Below are positions 43,990 to 57,611 of a stretch of DNA of 64,000 nt, one piece after another (positions within the stretch are counted from its first letter, which is position 1; every line of letters starts with the position of its first letter). Source of the DNA: Leptobrachium leishanense (Eukaryota; Chordata; Amphibia; Anura; Megophryidae); NCBI GenBank assembly GCA_009667805.1, contig CM019063.1:351936942-352000941 (forward strand), in the 5' to 3' direction. A program made the translations under genes and the position numbers. The notes under the pieces were generated by a model, which was given only the letters and a program-made list of their open reading frames with translations, searched no databases and had not been told where the DNA came from.

Positions 43990-46850
43990 CTTCAGTGGTT
44001 GGGTCCAGAAGATCTTTGTGTCTTTTAATGGGAGCTTTTGTGTCTGGACGCCATAAAACTACTTTGCTCAAGATGGACCCTCAACTGTCCACTATGGCAG
44101 ACAAAGACTTGGGCCTTAAAGCTCAGGGCCTCCTTTTTGGAGTCATTTATCAAGAATATAGGAATTTATGCAGGTACTTATGGTTCCAAAGTGGAGAAGT
44201 CTATTAAAAAAGTTTTTGACCCTAATAGTGCTTTTGTCAGGGTTAGCAGAAGCAGGGGCTAATCTGCCAGATGGGTGGGATTCTCCTGCATCTCCTTCCA
44301 AAGTTCCTCTGCTGGATGGAGAAATGTTGGCTCCAGATCCTGGAGTGAACGTTGTTACCGTGGCAGAGGATCATTCCTGTCTAGACTGCCAGCAGGTAAG
44401 ACTAGCTTACCTTATCCCAGATCACCCCGTACAAAAGGTCATCCGTTCCTATTTCTCATGCTTGAATTCGACTCCAATCAGACCCTTGGGTTCTGCACAC
44501 AGTCTGTGGCCATTGCTGCGCTTGTTCTCTCCCAGACCATTGCTCCACTGCGCTGACCAGTCGGCGCTGGTTCAGTCCGAGATGGTGGCACTCGTGCGCA
44601 AAGGTGCAATACAGGTGGTTTCGGCTTCCAGGGTCCCCCCAAGTTTATCAGCAACCTGTTTCCTGAAGCCAAGAAAGGTGATGGGATGCGATCCTTGATC
44701 AACTTACGGGCCCTCAACGAATTGATTCCTTACAGGCATTTCCAGATGGGAGGGTGCTCATACGTTGAAAAATGCTCCAGATGAGGGATTTGGATACTCT
44801 GAATATGTCCCTCAGCGTTCCATAGTTGAAGCTGCAGGCCATCAGGAAGGAGGTGTGCCCTTGTTGTGGGTCGAGGGGACTTTTTTTGGGCTCTGACTCG
44901 TGTGACTGGCCTTCTGGCAGCGACTCGTCTGGCAGTTCTCCCAGCTCCTCTGCACTAATGGGCCCTCCAGAGAATGAAGGCCCGTTCTCTCCAGTGTGAC
45001 ATTAATAATACGGCGATGGTGACTATGTCAAGAGGACGCCAAGACTTCTCCGCTATGGTGGTCTGACCAATGTATGTCGTGAAACTCTCGACTAGTGGTG
45101 GATCCAGAGCCCACACTGTCAATAGAGTCTGATGCTAGTTAGGTTGGGAAGCCAGGTGCAGTTCTCTGGGAGCAGGCGGTTGCTGATCTGCCCAGGAGAC
45201 GGATCTTCACATCAATACGCAGGAGCTTTTGATGGCTTTGTACACATTGAATGTTTAGCGAGCAACACCTCTCATCGCAGCATTCTACTTTGATATAACT
45301 CACTGCTGGGAAGTTGTCAAATGTACTGGAAGGTCCCAGGTTGGAAACCTTGTCGGTCATGGCACCTAGACTCTGTTCAAGCCCAGTTCATTCTGGGTCT
45401 GCACAACACCGTGGTGAATTGGACCTCATGCAATTGACCAGGTTCTGGAGATTTGTCTGTCAGTTTTCACCGTAGTGAATGGGTTGCGGGGGTCCTCTGT
45501 TACTGCACCTGTTCACTTCACTTCTGAATCATCAGCTGCAGAGATTCTTCAGTTGGAGACTGGATCCAGAGACGGAGGCAACAGACGCTGTTTTTCAGGA
45601 AAGGCCTGAAGGTCGAGTGTATGAGTTTTCCCCGTTCCGATTGATGACAGTGGTTCTACACAAACTTCAGATGCAGAGCACATAGGTGGTCCTCATTGCA
45701 CCATTTTGGCCAATACACCCATGGTTTCCATTGCTCCTGTAGAGGGTATGGACATTCCTTGACTCTTACCATGGTCTCAGGATCTCCTTCTAGATCGGAC
45801 ATCCACCCTCATCCCCTGATGCTGGAACAGGAGTTGGAACTTATGGCATGTTTGTTTTGCATGTCTCCTGGCAACGCATGTCGATTTTGGAATCGCCTAC
45901 GGAGTTGCTCCAACTCGCTTGGGCACCGGCACGAGATGCACCTATCAATCCACATGGGATGGATAGCATAGCTGGTGTGTGGGACGGAGTAAGGATTCCA
46001 TTTCTGTCCCTCTGTTGTTGGTTCTGGATTTTCTGGCTTCACATTTTGATTGGGTCCTGGCTTTCAACACAATTAATGTGCATCATTCTGCAATTTCAGG
46101 TCGACCTGTAGGTTTCGATGGTGTTCCAGTTGGTCGCCATCCTTTGGTTTGTCGCTCATTGAAGGGTATCTCGATCTCTACCTCCATAGCCCAGATACGT
46201 CCACTTGGTTCTGTTTTTTTGCGCTTCGTGGCCTGATAATAGCGGTTTGTCTTTGCAACTAGTGTCTGCTAAATTGCTGGTTTTGTTTTGTTTGATTTCA
46301 TGTTAGCATGTTAAGTGATGTGAGGGCATCCTGGTTTCCAGGATTTCCAGGTCCGTTAGTTTGTGCCGGAGAGGGTCAGTTTTAATGCGTCATGGAATAC
46401 AAGTACCGCAATTAAGTCAGTTTGTTAACCAGTTTATTCGGATGATCCCTTGCTGTGCCCAGATTCTTTGACTGTGGGAGTACCAATCTCGTACTTGGGC
46501 TCTCTGGGGGAGGTTACCACTTTGTGTCTTTCCAAGCTCCACACTCACCAGTGTCTACGGTTTCTTGGAAGCTGGCTCTGGCTGGTGTGGACACTTCGTG
46601 TTTTGAGGTCCCTTTGATTGGGGGCACTGCAGCATCTAAGGCTTTTTCGGCTGGTTGTCTGGAGGATATTTTAAAGACAGTGGATTGAGGGAATCTGCAC
46701 ACCTATTATTTTCGACAGGTTCCTCATTGGTCTGAACAATTGTTGCTTTAAAATATGAGCCTCAGAATCAGGTTTTAAAATTTCCAAATTTTCTTACCAA
46801 AATAATGTAAAATTTGGATTTTTAATAAAGACTTCGAGGCGAGCATGTCA
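43990..46850 (+). mobile_element. Decayed DIRS-type tyrosine-recombinase retroelement
   Basis: DIRS elements pair a Ty3/gypsy-like RT and RNase H with a tyrosine recombinase instead of an integrase. In order: an RT-start region (SEMVALVRKGAIQVV near 44578, RALNELIPYRHFQM near 44708), an RNase H-like stretch near 45200 (HINTQELLMALY), a later FSPFRLMTVVLHKLQM region near 45630, and the recombinase near 45990-46690. Terminal repeats were not identified. Confidence 0.72.
45979..46688 (+). pseudogene. DIRS-type tyrosine recombinase fragment
   Basis: Frame pieces read LLLVLDFLASHFDWVLAFNT, INVHHSAISGRPVGFDGVP, VGRHPLVCRSLKGIS, VSFQAPHSPVSTVSW and AASKAFSAGCLEDILKTVD. This order (core-binding region, then catalytic C-half) is that of DIRS recombinases. 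The HxxR block before AASKAFSAG, usually HSTRG-like, reads PLIGG, so catalytic His/Arg residues are lost. Many stops separate the pieces. Confidence 0.72.
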
Positions 46851-47307
46851 CTCCTCTCCCACCCGGTGTGGCATACGTTTGGTTTTATTGGTTTGTGTTT
46901 GCTGTACTTTGTATTTTTTTGTGAGGTTTGGGGCGCATGTGCTTTATTTAACCTATTCGGAAACTCCTCATGTGTGAGTGCATAATGTAGTGGATAGGGA
47001 CCTTTGTCCAGCCTTTACCAATTTTCTGTTTGTGTTCTCTTTACAGTTTCTTGAAGTTCAGTTTCTGATGCCTTCGATTTTCACTTTACCGTTTTGGTTC
47101 CCGGGTTCTTAAGTTTCTTCTTCTGGTAGGGCTGTTCAGAGTGCTTCATGAGGGTTTGCTGCTCTGCTCACAGCCATTTATTGACAGACTGATGGGGGTG
47201 GTATATGACTACCAGGGAGGGGTTTTATTAAAATGATTATTATTTTTTAGAGCAGCAAGAGTTAAAAGAAGAGAGACAGCAAATACTTGCCTCAAAATAT
47301 TTATTAA

Positions 47308-47685
47308 CCTCCCTGGTGTTAAGATTCTGACATATTTTATATGTCAGAAGCGTTACAATTTATTTAGCCCCCTAGTGGTATCCGAGTGTGGCTCGGGGTT
47401 AAATGCATTGCTGAAAGCAGTAACCCCGAGACACACTCGGGCTGGGTACATACCTAGCCCTGTGCTCCCTGTCTCCCCGCAGTCACACTACGGACGATGG
47501 CGACGTCATGCTTCCTGGTTCCCTTCTCGCAAGACGCTGCGATTGCACGGAGGAGAATACGATCGTGGAGGTCAGTGAATGAGCGCAGGTAAAAGGTATG
47601 TATCCAGCCCAAGTGTGGCTCAGGGTTATCTCTTTCAGCAGTGAAAGTTACACCCGAGCCACACTCAGGAAAACCGCCAGGGAGG
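47308..47685. mobile_element. TTAA MITE, copy 3 (378 bp)
   Basis: TTAA lies on both sides (47304-47307 and 47686-47689). Ends are CCTCCCTGGTG and CGCCAGGGAGG. Inner inverted blocks GAGTGTGGCTCGGGGTTAAA and AACCCCGAGACACACTCGGG are present, as in copies 1 and 2. Confidence 0.88.
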
Positions 47686-47689
47686 TTAA

Positions 47690-48575
47690 AACCAAACTTT
47701 GAAATTTTTATAGAAAAATTTGGAAATTCTTTGAATGCAAGAGAGAATCATGGAAGTTGTAGTGCAGAAACATGGAGGGGGGCCCCCAGAATTTGAGATT
47801 GCTGACTTGTGAAACATGTTTGTACAGAGCACTACAAGTACCACATGTTTAGGTTTTTCCTCGGTCTCCATGATGTCTACCACAAGGAATGGACATAAGA
47901 ACCAATGGAAATCCAAAAGGAATGTTTATGACAATAAATGTACCAATAGAGTAAAATTCTGAAAACGAAGCCAAGAATATGTACAGATTGAGCAAAACAG
48001 GTTATGGACTTCATAACTTAAATTAGAATTCTATTTTCAGTGCTTTGCAATGGTTTTAGCTTCTTTAAGTCAACTAATTTTATAAGGAAAGCAAAATGTA
48101 TTGCAGCTGCTCTTCAGGGATTTCTTCTTGTGAATTCAGCCACCAGAACAGGGCTGGTGCACCCTAAATCAGCACCAAGTTATACAATCTAAAGTTGGAC
48201 AACTGAGGCTCTAGCCCATGTGATTTTCTAGGCATTATTTTTAAAAAAAATGTAAAAGGTTAACGTCAGTCTGCACTGTATACATGCGCCCCCCCCGATA
48301 AAGAACTCAGGATAAATACTAAAGTAATAAAGTGTGGTGAAACCTGTTAAAGACACCAGGGGCGCAATCCAGAGCCTAGGATATTGGCTCAATGCAGTTT
48401 GAGTGCCTACTGAACGACTGCTTGGTATATGAATTTGTATAAAAGTTGCTCTCCACCCGCCCACATGTGCTAATATGTCATGCTGGTTCCTGTCCCAAGA
48501 ATCGCCATAGCAAAAAAACGCATAGGTAATCTCTACGCGATGTGACAATATCATTTATGTTTTGTGGACATAAAC
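47690..48575. other. Intron without recognisable gene
   Basis: AT-rich; no exon or repeat that I can support, apart from a short C run near 48290. Confidence 0.45.
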
Positions 48576-49467
48576 TAGGGATGCAACGATACCAATTTTT
48601 AAGAGTACTGATACTTTTATTTAGTGTCATATGACGGCTTTCCAATAATTATTTTGCGGAAACCCTGTCCAATATATGGCCAAACACCCCATTTACCCAT
48701 TGCACAGGCCTGCATACACCCGCACCAGATATAGATATCTGTAAAATAGAGATCTGTAAAAACTGGCAATCCAGGGTCGTTTTATAATCCAATTTATTTA
48801 CATATGCTAAAGGGAACGTTATAGAAACTATACATTTCTTTCATCAGGACGTTATATGAGAATGTTGACTTTAGCACTTGTAAATAAAATGGATAAGAAG
48901 TCCCTGGAGTGCATTTTTACAGATATATTATTGCTGACTGTGGTACAGGGGCAATGTTTTGAAGTCATCGAGACCAGAGAAAGTTTGTCTTTCTATATAA
49001 ATATGTATATATGTGTCCTCCTGAAAGCTCCTCTGTGGAGCTGAAACAATCATTGACCATCTTTTTCCTTGATTGAAACAAATGAATGAATTTTAAGGAG
49101 TCCCTGGAGTGCTGACCATCACTTTGAGATCCACACACATATATCCCAGACATTAGAGCGGCTGGCAGAATGTACTAACATTCTGCCTGGCCCCTCTAGC
49201 TGGCCGCGTACTAGCGAGCAGCCACCGACATATAAAGGCTGTGACGACGCACAGTGTGGCTGGAGGCAGGCGGAGAAAGGTTCCAACCTTCACATGCCGG
49301 CGGCAGCCAGCTGGAAGGGCCTGGGAGAATGCTTTTAGTGCAGTCTGCCAGCCGCCCCAGCTCTCACATACCACTCGGCAAGCCAGCTCAGTGCTGGCTT
49401 CCAGTATCAATAGAAGTATCAGGGGCATCTCGTGCAAATGCATGGCATCAGCACCGATGCATCCCTA
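48576..49467. mobile_element. hAT element (892 bp) with nested repeat
   Basis: It starts TAGGGATGCAACGATACC and ends GCACCGATGCATCCCTA. Flanks ACATAAAC and ATATAAAC are an 8-bp duplication with one mismatch. 48745-49075 looks like a separate insertion (TTCATCAGGACG, then CTGAAAGCTCC-loop-GGAGCTGAAAC). Confidence 0.87.
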
Positions 49468-49811
49468 ATATAAACCATCAGTGCAGTGATCATGCTCCAA
49501 CTCAAGGTGGTGTGATAGAATGGGGATTTGTATCCAAAGAAATAAACAGTGTGACGTATTCACGGTTACAATTACACTCCACTTCATTGTAGCTAGAAAT
49601 TGATTTACATGCTGAGCGTGAATCTAGATTACTGAACAGAAGTGTAGCAGTGTGACACTTATACCATCTCTAAAGCACTTTTGAGTCACAGGTGCTTTGC
49701 CAAATAGATTTTTACAATACAGTTTTCAGTTTTACACTATTGCATTAATTGACTGAAATTGTATACACGTCTGAGTATTTTAATAAACCATATTCCTGGC
49801 TTGTTCTATAC

Positions 49812-49895
49812 CTTTTCTTGCTCCTCCTCATTCGATTCTTCAACTCTAGTGCTTTCTTTTATAGGCTCATCTAATTTGGCAACTTCGATTGGGCT
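49812..49895 (-). CDS. AP3D1: AP3D1 hinge exon, acidic (28 codons)
   Basis: The exon encodes SPIEVAKLDEP, continues with a glutamate-rich half, and ends NEEEQEK. The acceptor is TTTTACAG and the donor GTATAG, which is weak. It sits between the DFWLS exon and the histidine-rich exon. It corresponds in position and composition to the acidic DE/Q segment of the vertebrate delta hinge. Phase is 0-0, so skipping it would not shift the frame. A hAT element ends 345 bp away and an L1 3' fragment begins about 145 bp away. Confidence 0.85.
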
Positions 49896-50040
49896 CTGTA
49901 AAATACAAATGAACAAACGGATTCCAGGGCAGGCTTAGAACGTTTACATTCCTTGTACATTATTATCCTTTATTTGTACATGAATGTCCACATAAAATTA
50001 AGGCCTGCATACTAAGATCAGTTTAAAAACTGCTGCTTTT

Positions 50041-50682
50041 GGCCCCAGCAGAGTCCCCGCGTGATGTGCTCGCGATTGCCATTGGGGAAGTGGATAAACG
50101 CTGGCTGATGTCAAACTCGATCGCCCGAGCCCCGATACTTTTTTAGGACCTTTGAATATTTTTTAATGACCGTTTTTGACGCTCATTGCCCAGAGACAAT
50201 TTAGGAAGGTATCCGCTGTTTTGAAAAGCAGTGGGGTTCATTATTGTGGGGGGGGGGGGGGGGAGTGGCAGGTTCTCTGCATATTTCCCATATATAATCT
50301 GTCACATTTGGTGTCAACTCCCGCAGCGGCATGGCATCTGTTGCACTCCCCTTCCCAGGCGTCACCTGATCTTGATTGTGGGGATTCTTCGTCTGTTCCG
50401 TTGGACCCGGGTTACGTTACAGGACCGCTATATAGATCACTTTTGTATCTACCCCTGGGATGATGGTCCATTTTTGTTCTTAACCTTCCTACCTTTTAAT
50501 TTCTTTTTATGGGACTTCTATCCCTTTTAGATTTTTCAGTTTTTATTCTGGTACCGATTTGACGTCTGCCGTGCGGTTTCTGTACGTTTATGACTTTTTT
50601 TGTGCTGGCCCTGCTTGGTTTCATTTTTGTTCTGTCAACTAATGTGACATGAAAAACCTTTAAATAAACAATTTAATAAAAG
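50041..50682 (+). mobile_element. L1-type LINE, 3' end only
   Basis: A short duplication (CTGCTGCTTT, 50030-50039 and 50683-50692) flanks a segment ending AATAAACAATTTAATAAAA. The pyrimidine-rich 3' UTR and A-rich tail are like the L1 copies here. It is heavily 5'-truncated. A long G run lies at 50249-50264. Confidence 0.65.
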
Positions 50683-50692
50683 CTGCTGCTTT

Positions 50693-51194
50693 GTTAATCC
50701 ATTTAGGACAGAGGTTTTGTTAAGTACACCCATATAGATAATGTCATCTCTAGAATCAGCACATTCTGGCACTTTTTTGACACAAAGTGAACCGCAAAAA
50801 AAAAAATATCAAGAAAAGGTAGCAATGTAGTTTCAAGTCATGCTTTAGTGGTTCAACATTTTTAAAGGGATACTCTATTAAAAAATATACTTCCCATTGG
50901 TTTTAGGCTGCTGACAGCTTCTGCCCAAAATTTTTTTCTTTGCGGGTGAATTTACTCAACTTTTCTCCGTCGCAGCGCGCAGCTCCACTTCTGCTCAGGG
51001 ACTCCCGAATTCAGAAGTACCAGAAGCTTTTCTGCACTATTTGCGAATCTACACAACAGGTGTAGCATAGGAACCGTAAATTGTGCACTGCTATAGGTCT
51101 TGCACATTTTACATATGAAAGTTCCGCAGCACCTGCACGGAACGATGGATTGGAGAGCTGCGCGCACATCCAATCCATCGGCTGCTTCTAGCTA
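50693..51194. other. Intron without recognisable gene
   Basis: No exon or element that I can support. Confidence 0.45.
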
Positions 51195-51512
51195 CAAAAA
51201 GTGAAAGCTATGGAATTCTCTGACCCAACCACCTCCACCAGCAGAGTCTGTACAGACTTTTAAGCAATGACTGGATGACTTCCTACAAAAACATAATATT
51301 AAGGGTTATAATATTTAATATGTGATCCAAGGAGAAATCTGACTGCCATTCTGGGGTCATGAAGGAATTTTTTCCCAGTCTGTTGCATATTGGCAAGCAC
51401 TTCAGACTGGGTTTATTTGCCTTCCTTTGGATCAACAGCAGTAGGTGATATGTGAAAGGCTGAACCCGACGGACGCATGTCTTATTTCAGCCTATGTAAC
51501 TATGTAAGACTG
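51195..51512 (+). mobile_element. CR1-like LINE 3' end
   Basis: It runs from the end of ORF2 through a typical vertebrate CR1 3' UTR (CTGCCATTCTGGGGTCATGA, AGGAATTTTTTCCC, TTTGCCTTCCTTTGGATCAA) and ends TATGTAACTATGTAA. It is 5'-truncated. Confidence 0.85.
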
Positions 51513-53547
51513 CGCACTACAGCGAATCCCAGTGGCTGGTGATGCTGGGTGGAGTGGAGGGAACTCCTCCACTTCACCCAGCGTTTATGCCACATCGGGG
51601 ATTGGTCAGTATTATTTAAAAGACCCTTTTCACCTAATGTCAGATGCTATGGGAAGAGAGCCATAATGTTGAATATGGGATTATGTCACAGCCTGCTGCG
51701 ATGCTGCTGTCCCTGGCACTTATCGGGCAACGCTCATGGCCGTGGGCGGCCCCAGGGACAGCGGGGGTCTGCAGAAGACAGAATCTTGGGACCTGTGGAT
51801 CCTAGGCCATCTGGTGCTCTCCTCCAGTTCTGATGCCTGCACTGCAGAGCCATCGCCTGGTTCACCATCGTCCTTGCAGTGTCTCGTTGAGGCCTGCTGG
51901 AGAGGTCCGGCCAATATGACGCTCAGGGTCCAAGCCTCCCTATGGTGTCACAGCTGGGGGCGTGGTCTCTGTCCGACTGGTGGTGGTCAGAGCAGGAGCT
52001 GACTGGGGAGGTCTCCTCCCTCAGGCAGGTCCAATGGGAGGCAGTGGATTCAATTGATGGCAGGTGTGACTCCCTCACCTGCCTATATGTACACACCACA
52101 CACTCACATTCTTTGCTACAAGGTCATTGCAACTTGTTGTATACGTGTAGCTCCATTTCCTTAAAGTTGTCTCGTGTACTAGTCCTTTGCTAGCCTGACC
52201 CTCACCATTCCTGATCAAGCATTTGGATTGTCCCATCTGCACATTGCTTTGTATCCCCCCCCGTTCTGTCTAAGCCATTGGTTACATATCCTCCCCCAAT
52301 CTGTGACGGCTGATAAAAAAATAAATATAAAAAGCAACACAAAATATTTGTTGGATGAATACATTTCTAAAGAATGAATAGAATTTCTATATCGTAACAA
52401 AACAAACTCCAGAGTATTTTCTATTTTGGGAAGAGGGGGGGGGGGGGGTGGTATCCCGATCCGGTCTTGTCATTTTTTTGGGATTCCGACTGGGTCACAT
52501 CTGTCAATGCCGCTTCATTCCCGAAACCCTGTATTCTCCCCAGCAGACTCTCGTGCCTCCCCCAGTCCTTAAAGGAAGCTTAAGAACCAGGACACGTAAA
52601 GAGCTATGCTAGCATCCCACAGAAATAAGACACCGCTGAACATCCGGGACTTTGGAACCAAAAACTGAACAGCTTTATTAGGCTAAATATAAACAGTCCC
52701 AGGTGGGGCTAAAGGTGTATGGGAAATTACACCCTGGCAACACACACGCACACCTCAAGTGAACCGGACATGTTCAGACATGAAACAATAGTCTGTCATG
52801 TAATTACAGACTGAGCATCAGACTGTCTGAATATCTTAGATAACATAGGAGAAGTTAGATAAATAGCCTGATATCACAATCTGTCACAGAGTAAACACAT
52901 TTTAGATGGGGGGAGCCGAGTTTGGATACAATGACCACAAAGTAATTATTTAAACCATAGTAACAGTAATCAGATAATGGGGCAGTGTTTGCCCGACAAG
53001 GCAAATCAACAAAGACCAAATATACACCGATAATTAACACATTCCTGAGAGGAGATGCTGGAAAAGACTAAAATAAGCAACCCAGTAATCCCATCAGCAG
53101 GTAGACCATAACATTATTCATATAGAACACAGATTACACAAACACCTGCACCCCTTACAGGCACAGGGTGACTTCAACACAAGAGGGCAGAGAAATAATA
53201 TAGAACATGAGGCCTGCACCTCCCAAATACATCTCTAGTTCAATGGGACACACGTCAAACATGGATTCAGGATTCCTTTTGCTAAGACGATGTGGATCTA
53301 ACCAGTGGATGTACAGCATTGAATCGGGACTCAGAAATCACCTGATAACATACTACATGACCTGGATCATATCAGGGTTCGTAATCAGGACTTCCAGGGT
53401 ATTTTTTAAATGAAAAAGCAACTGACATTAGTCAATTTCTTAGTATGCAAAGACATCTGAATTGCTTGATACAGTTTGATGTTCACAACTAGTTGACAAT
53501 TGGCATAGTGAAGTCCTATTACGTTTGAGTAATGCCAAACTACTAAC
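51513..53547. other. Intron, unassigned; 51640-52210 may be LTR-like
   Basis: 51640-52210 is GC-rich with CCTGCCTATATGTACACACC, a TATA-like context sometimes seen in LTRs, but no termini were found. 52430-53540 contains no exon or known repeat by eye. Confidence 0.4.
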
Positions 53548-53595
53548 CTGTGCCTGGGTTGATGCCTCAGTGTTGCTTAGCCAAAAATCCATTTC
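53548..53595 (-). CDS. AP3D1: AP3D1 hinge micro-exon with DFWLS motif (16 codons)
   Basis: This 48-bp exon encodes EMDFWLSNTEASTQAQ. It is flanked by a pyrimidine-rich acceptor ending TTTCAG and the donor GTTAGT. The DFWLS motif matches the LDFWLS motif I recall in the long isoform of human AP3D1, in the same place between the lysine-rich hinge and the final KKHRK block. Phase is 0-0. In mammals this part of the hinge differs between isoforms, so the exon may be alternatively spliced here too; that is inference. A Tc1 transposon lies about 300 bp upstream in the same intron. Confidence 0.88.
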
Positions 53596-53888
53596 CTGAA
53601 ACCCAAAGATATAGAGACTATAAAATGTGAGTACAAACCTGGAACAGTGCACGGAATATGCATAGGCTGAGAAACCATTCTGATGACTGGACTCTTACCA
53701 GTCTTTTTTAATTTTTTTTTTTAAGGAAAACACACACACACAAACCTATAAGTGTTTCTAAATTAGGATTTTTTTTTTCTTTCAACTGAATTGGCTAAAC
53801 AGTCACCTGCTTATGGGGGGGTGGGGGCAGTAAAAGTCTGACAGTGTGAATCTTAAGTACCATAAATTAAAAGCTTACTGTAAATATA

Positions 53889-55495
<1,607 letters not shown>

Positions 55496-55766
55496 TATTT
55501 GATCCAAATTTTATTGGGAATCAAAATGCCAACAAACTCGAATTTGAAATTCCCAAACAGAAAAAATGCCAAAATGCTGCTTAAACAGATCCTGATTGCA
55601 GCCATCGAGCGAAATTAAAATCGAGGCCTATGCCACATAATTTTCAATGAAACATACTTAACACACAAAGTAATTTTAGAAGAAAAACTACATACACATT
55701 GAACAGATGTGATCATTCCTCCCTATAACACAAATCTGCTAATTTAAATGTACAGTATCTTCTCAC

Positions 55767-55886
55767 ATCAGATGGCTCTTCTACAGCTTTCTCATCTTCC
55801 ACTTCTTTCACAGGTAAATCATCATCCATGGCCGCACTTGGCACAGGTTTTTTGCGTTTGTTTTTCTCTTTTGTTTTGCTTTTCAA
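55767..55886 (-). CDS. AP3D1: AP3D1 hinge exon, lysine-rich then acidic (40 codons)
   Basis: The exon reads LKSKTKEKNKRKKPVPS, then an acidic half ending AVEEPSD. It is preceded on the minus strand by a T-rich tract ending in AG and followed by GTGAGA, a good donor. Basic-then-acidic, low-complexity sequence is what the delta hinge looks like in vertebrates. The exon is placed in AP3D1 because its phase (0-0) joins directly to the DFWLS exon downstream. On its own it would not be recognisable, so assignment rests on position, phase and composition. No earlier exon is visible between 55887 and 64000; that interval is filled by transposons. Confidence 0.82.
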
Positions 55887-56168
55887 CTTTAAAAATATAC
55901 AGGAAAGAAGATTTTGATATTGAAATCTAAAGATAATAGTTTAACATACAGCATTTTAAATAACACTTTCTAAACAATGAAAATAAACTAGGAAAAGGAG
56001 AAGACTTTCAAACATAGAATTTCCTCTAACCTCTTTCCTAGTCAACCTTCCCCTTTGATAATAAGCGCCTGACTTAGCTTACGTGCTAAACCTAAAAGAC
56101 TGCACGATTACACAGTAACAAAATGCTCTTCAATCAGTGCAAAGGAGAAATTCATTAAATCACCTTAA

Positions 56169-56610
56169 GGCCCGTATCCGGCGAAAGCAGTGATCACGTC
56201 CGTGTTGCCGCACAGTTTAACGTCTGTCGTAGCATAGAATCATGAGCAATAGAGACCCACACACGAAGTACGTGCGCACCGAACTGCGCACGCACAAGGC
56301 AAACAGACGCAAGTTAGGCAAGAACGTAAAACTGCTACCACGGATGCACAGAGTGGGCCATGTCTGTGTGAGTGATGTCAGACGCAGCGCATTTGCGACG
56401 TCCAGCACCTTGATGCACACAATGGCTTTTCATATCCTTTTCAAATTTTTTGCATTTTTCATATTATTTTTATTTCCCATAGTTCCTTTTTTTTTCTACG
56501 TCAGTCAAGAAAAACAGATCGTGTGGGGTCTACAGTATCTTCCGTCAGTACATCTGTCCGTTATGCAGGCACGCAAAGTGCGCTCAGACTGCGTTCGTCT
56601 GACTCTAGCC
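56169..56610. mobile_element. PIF/Harbinger-type MITE (442 bp)
   Basis: TAA lies on both sides (56166-56168 and 56611-56613), the 3-bp TWA target of Harbinger transposons. Terminal repeats GGCCCGTATCCGGCGAAAGC and GGCTAGAGTCAGACGAACGC (reverse complement of the right) match at 15 of the first 22 positions. It is CpG-rich inside and has no transposase. Confidence 0.8.
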
Positions 56611-56689
56611 TAAAACTTCCAACTGAAAATAGGACTTTGAGATTTCCCATGATAGACAATACATACGTTTGATTAAATCCATCGCTGCT

Positions 56690-56830
56690 GAGCCAGGTCA
56701 ATCCTGTGTGCATTTTGACAGTATTCTGCTCAAATTTAAACGTGTTTTGAAGTCATTTTTTACTATAAGACCCAGACAAATTATATATCCTATTTAGAGC
56801 AGACTGCAGATTCAAAATACAGCGGGTTCA
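56690..56830. mobile_element. Fragment related to the TTAA hairpin element
   Basis: ATCGCTGCTGAGCC, AAATTTAAACGTGTTTT and TTATATATCC follow the order and spacing of 6772-6890, the AT-rich half of the TTAA element. The hairpin half is missing. Confidence 0.6.
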
Positions 56831-57045
56831 AAAACAAAAAAACGTATACACCCTTCAACAGTTGTCATCTATACCCTTTTTCAAAACCCATATTGAATTA
56901 TGACAGCAATGTGTAGTATTAGATTTCCCTTAACGATATCAGTAGTCGCACCATTGTTGATATCATGTGACCATCCAGGAGAGCATAAAAGAAATGGGAG
57001 TCACACTTGACTTTCGAGTAACGCAAACCATTTTCAAGTGGAATT

Positions 57046-57300
57046 GAAATATGTGTGAAGTTCAACAACAACGGCTACATGAGTTTGAAATAGAACCACC
57101 TACACGACTAACAAATCAACGGATTCGAGATAAGTTCGAAAACCAATGGCAATGTGTGTGATGTGCACAAGCAAAGATCTGGGGAGGTATCGCACAGCCT
57201 CGAATATGGTGTTGCAACAGTTCACACGCTCACCGCAAAATTCTGTCAAACAATGTGCACACAAAACAGGGATTACCAGCTCAAGCATACAACGTATTCT
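57046..57300 (+). pseudogene. Helix-turn-helix transposase-like relic
   Basis: With two small frame changes the strand reads FEIEPPTRLTNQRIRDKFEN, then RYRTASNMVLQQFTRSPQNS and VKQCAHKTGITSSSIQRIL. The order (a PPTR-type linker, a basic hook, then a second helix-turn-helix) resembles the DNA-binding N-terminus of mariner-like or DUF4817-type proteins that are common in arthropods. No catalytic domain follows. Alternative: an unrelated HTH-like coincidence. Confidence 0.45.
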
Positions 57301-57611
57301 GCAGATGAGCAATTTATTCCCCCCTCAAATTATTTATTTTAGAATTTTTGCATAGACACGCAAGGCCATAATAAGTCATCTATATAGCCATAAAACAATA
57401 AACAGACCAAAAGGATCAGCAAAGAATCAGCAAAAAAACTAAACAAAAACAAACCTTGCAGCCCAGGTAGGCCCTACGACGAGAAGCAAGGCCTGCAGCT
57501 TGTCAGGGTTTTTGTCCGTATAAATAAATTCTCAAGAGGAAAGAAGAAAATTCAGGGTTTTGATCAGATCTTTTCAACCCTGACCACCGAAAAAGTAAAA
57601 AAAAAAAAAAA

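Noticed and set aside
56242..56613. 123-codon ORF with a hydrophobic middle, considered as a membrane protein
   Set aside because: It spans the Harbinger MITE from near one end to the other; the hydrophobic part is a T-rich tract.
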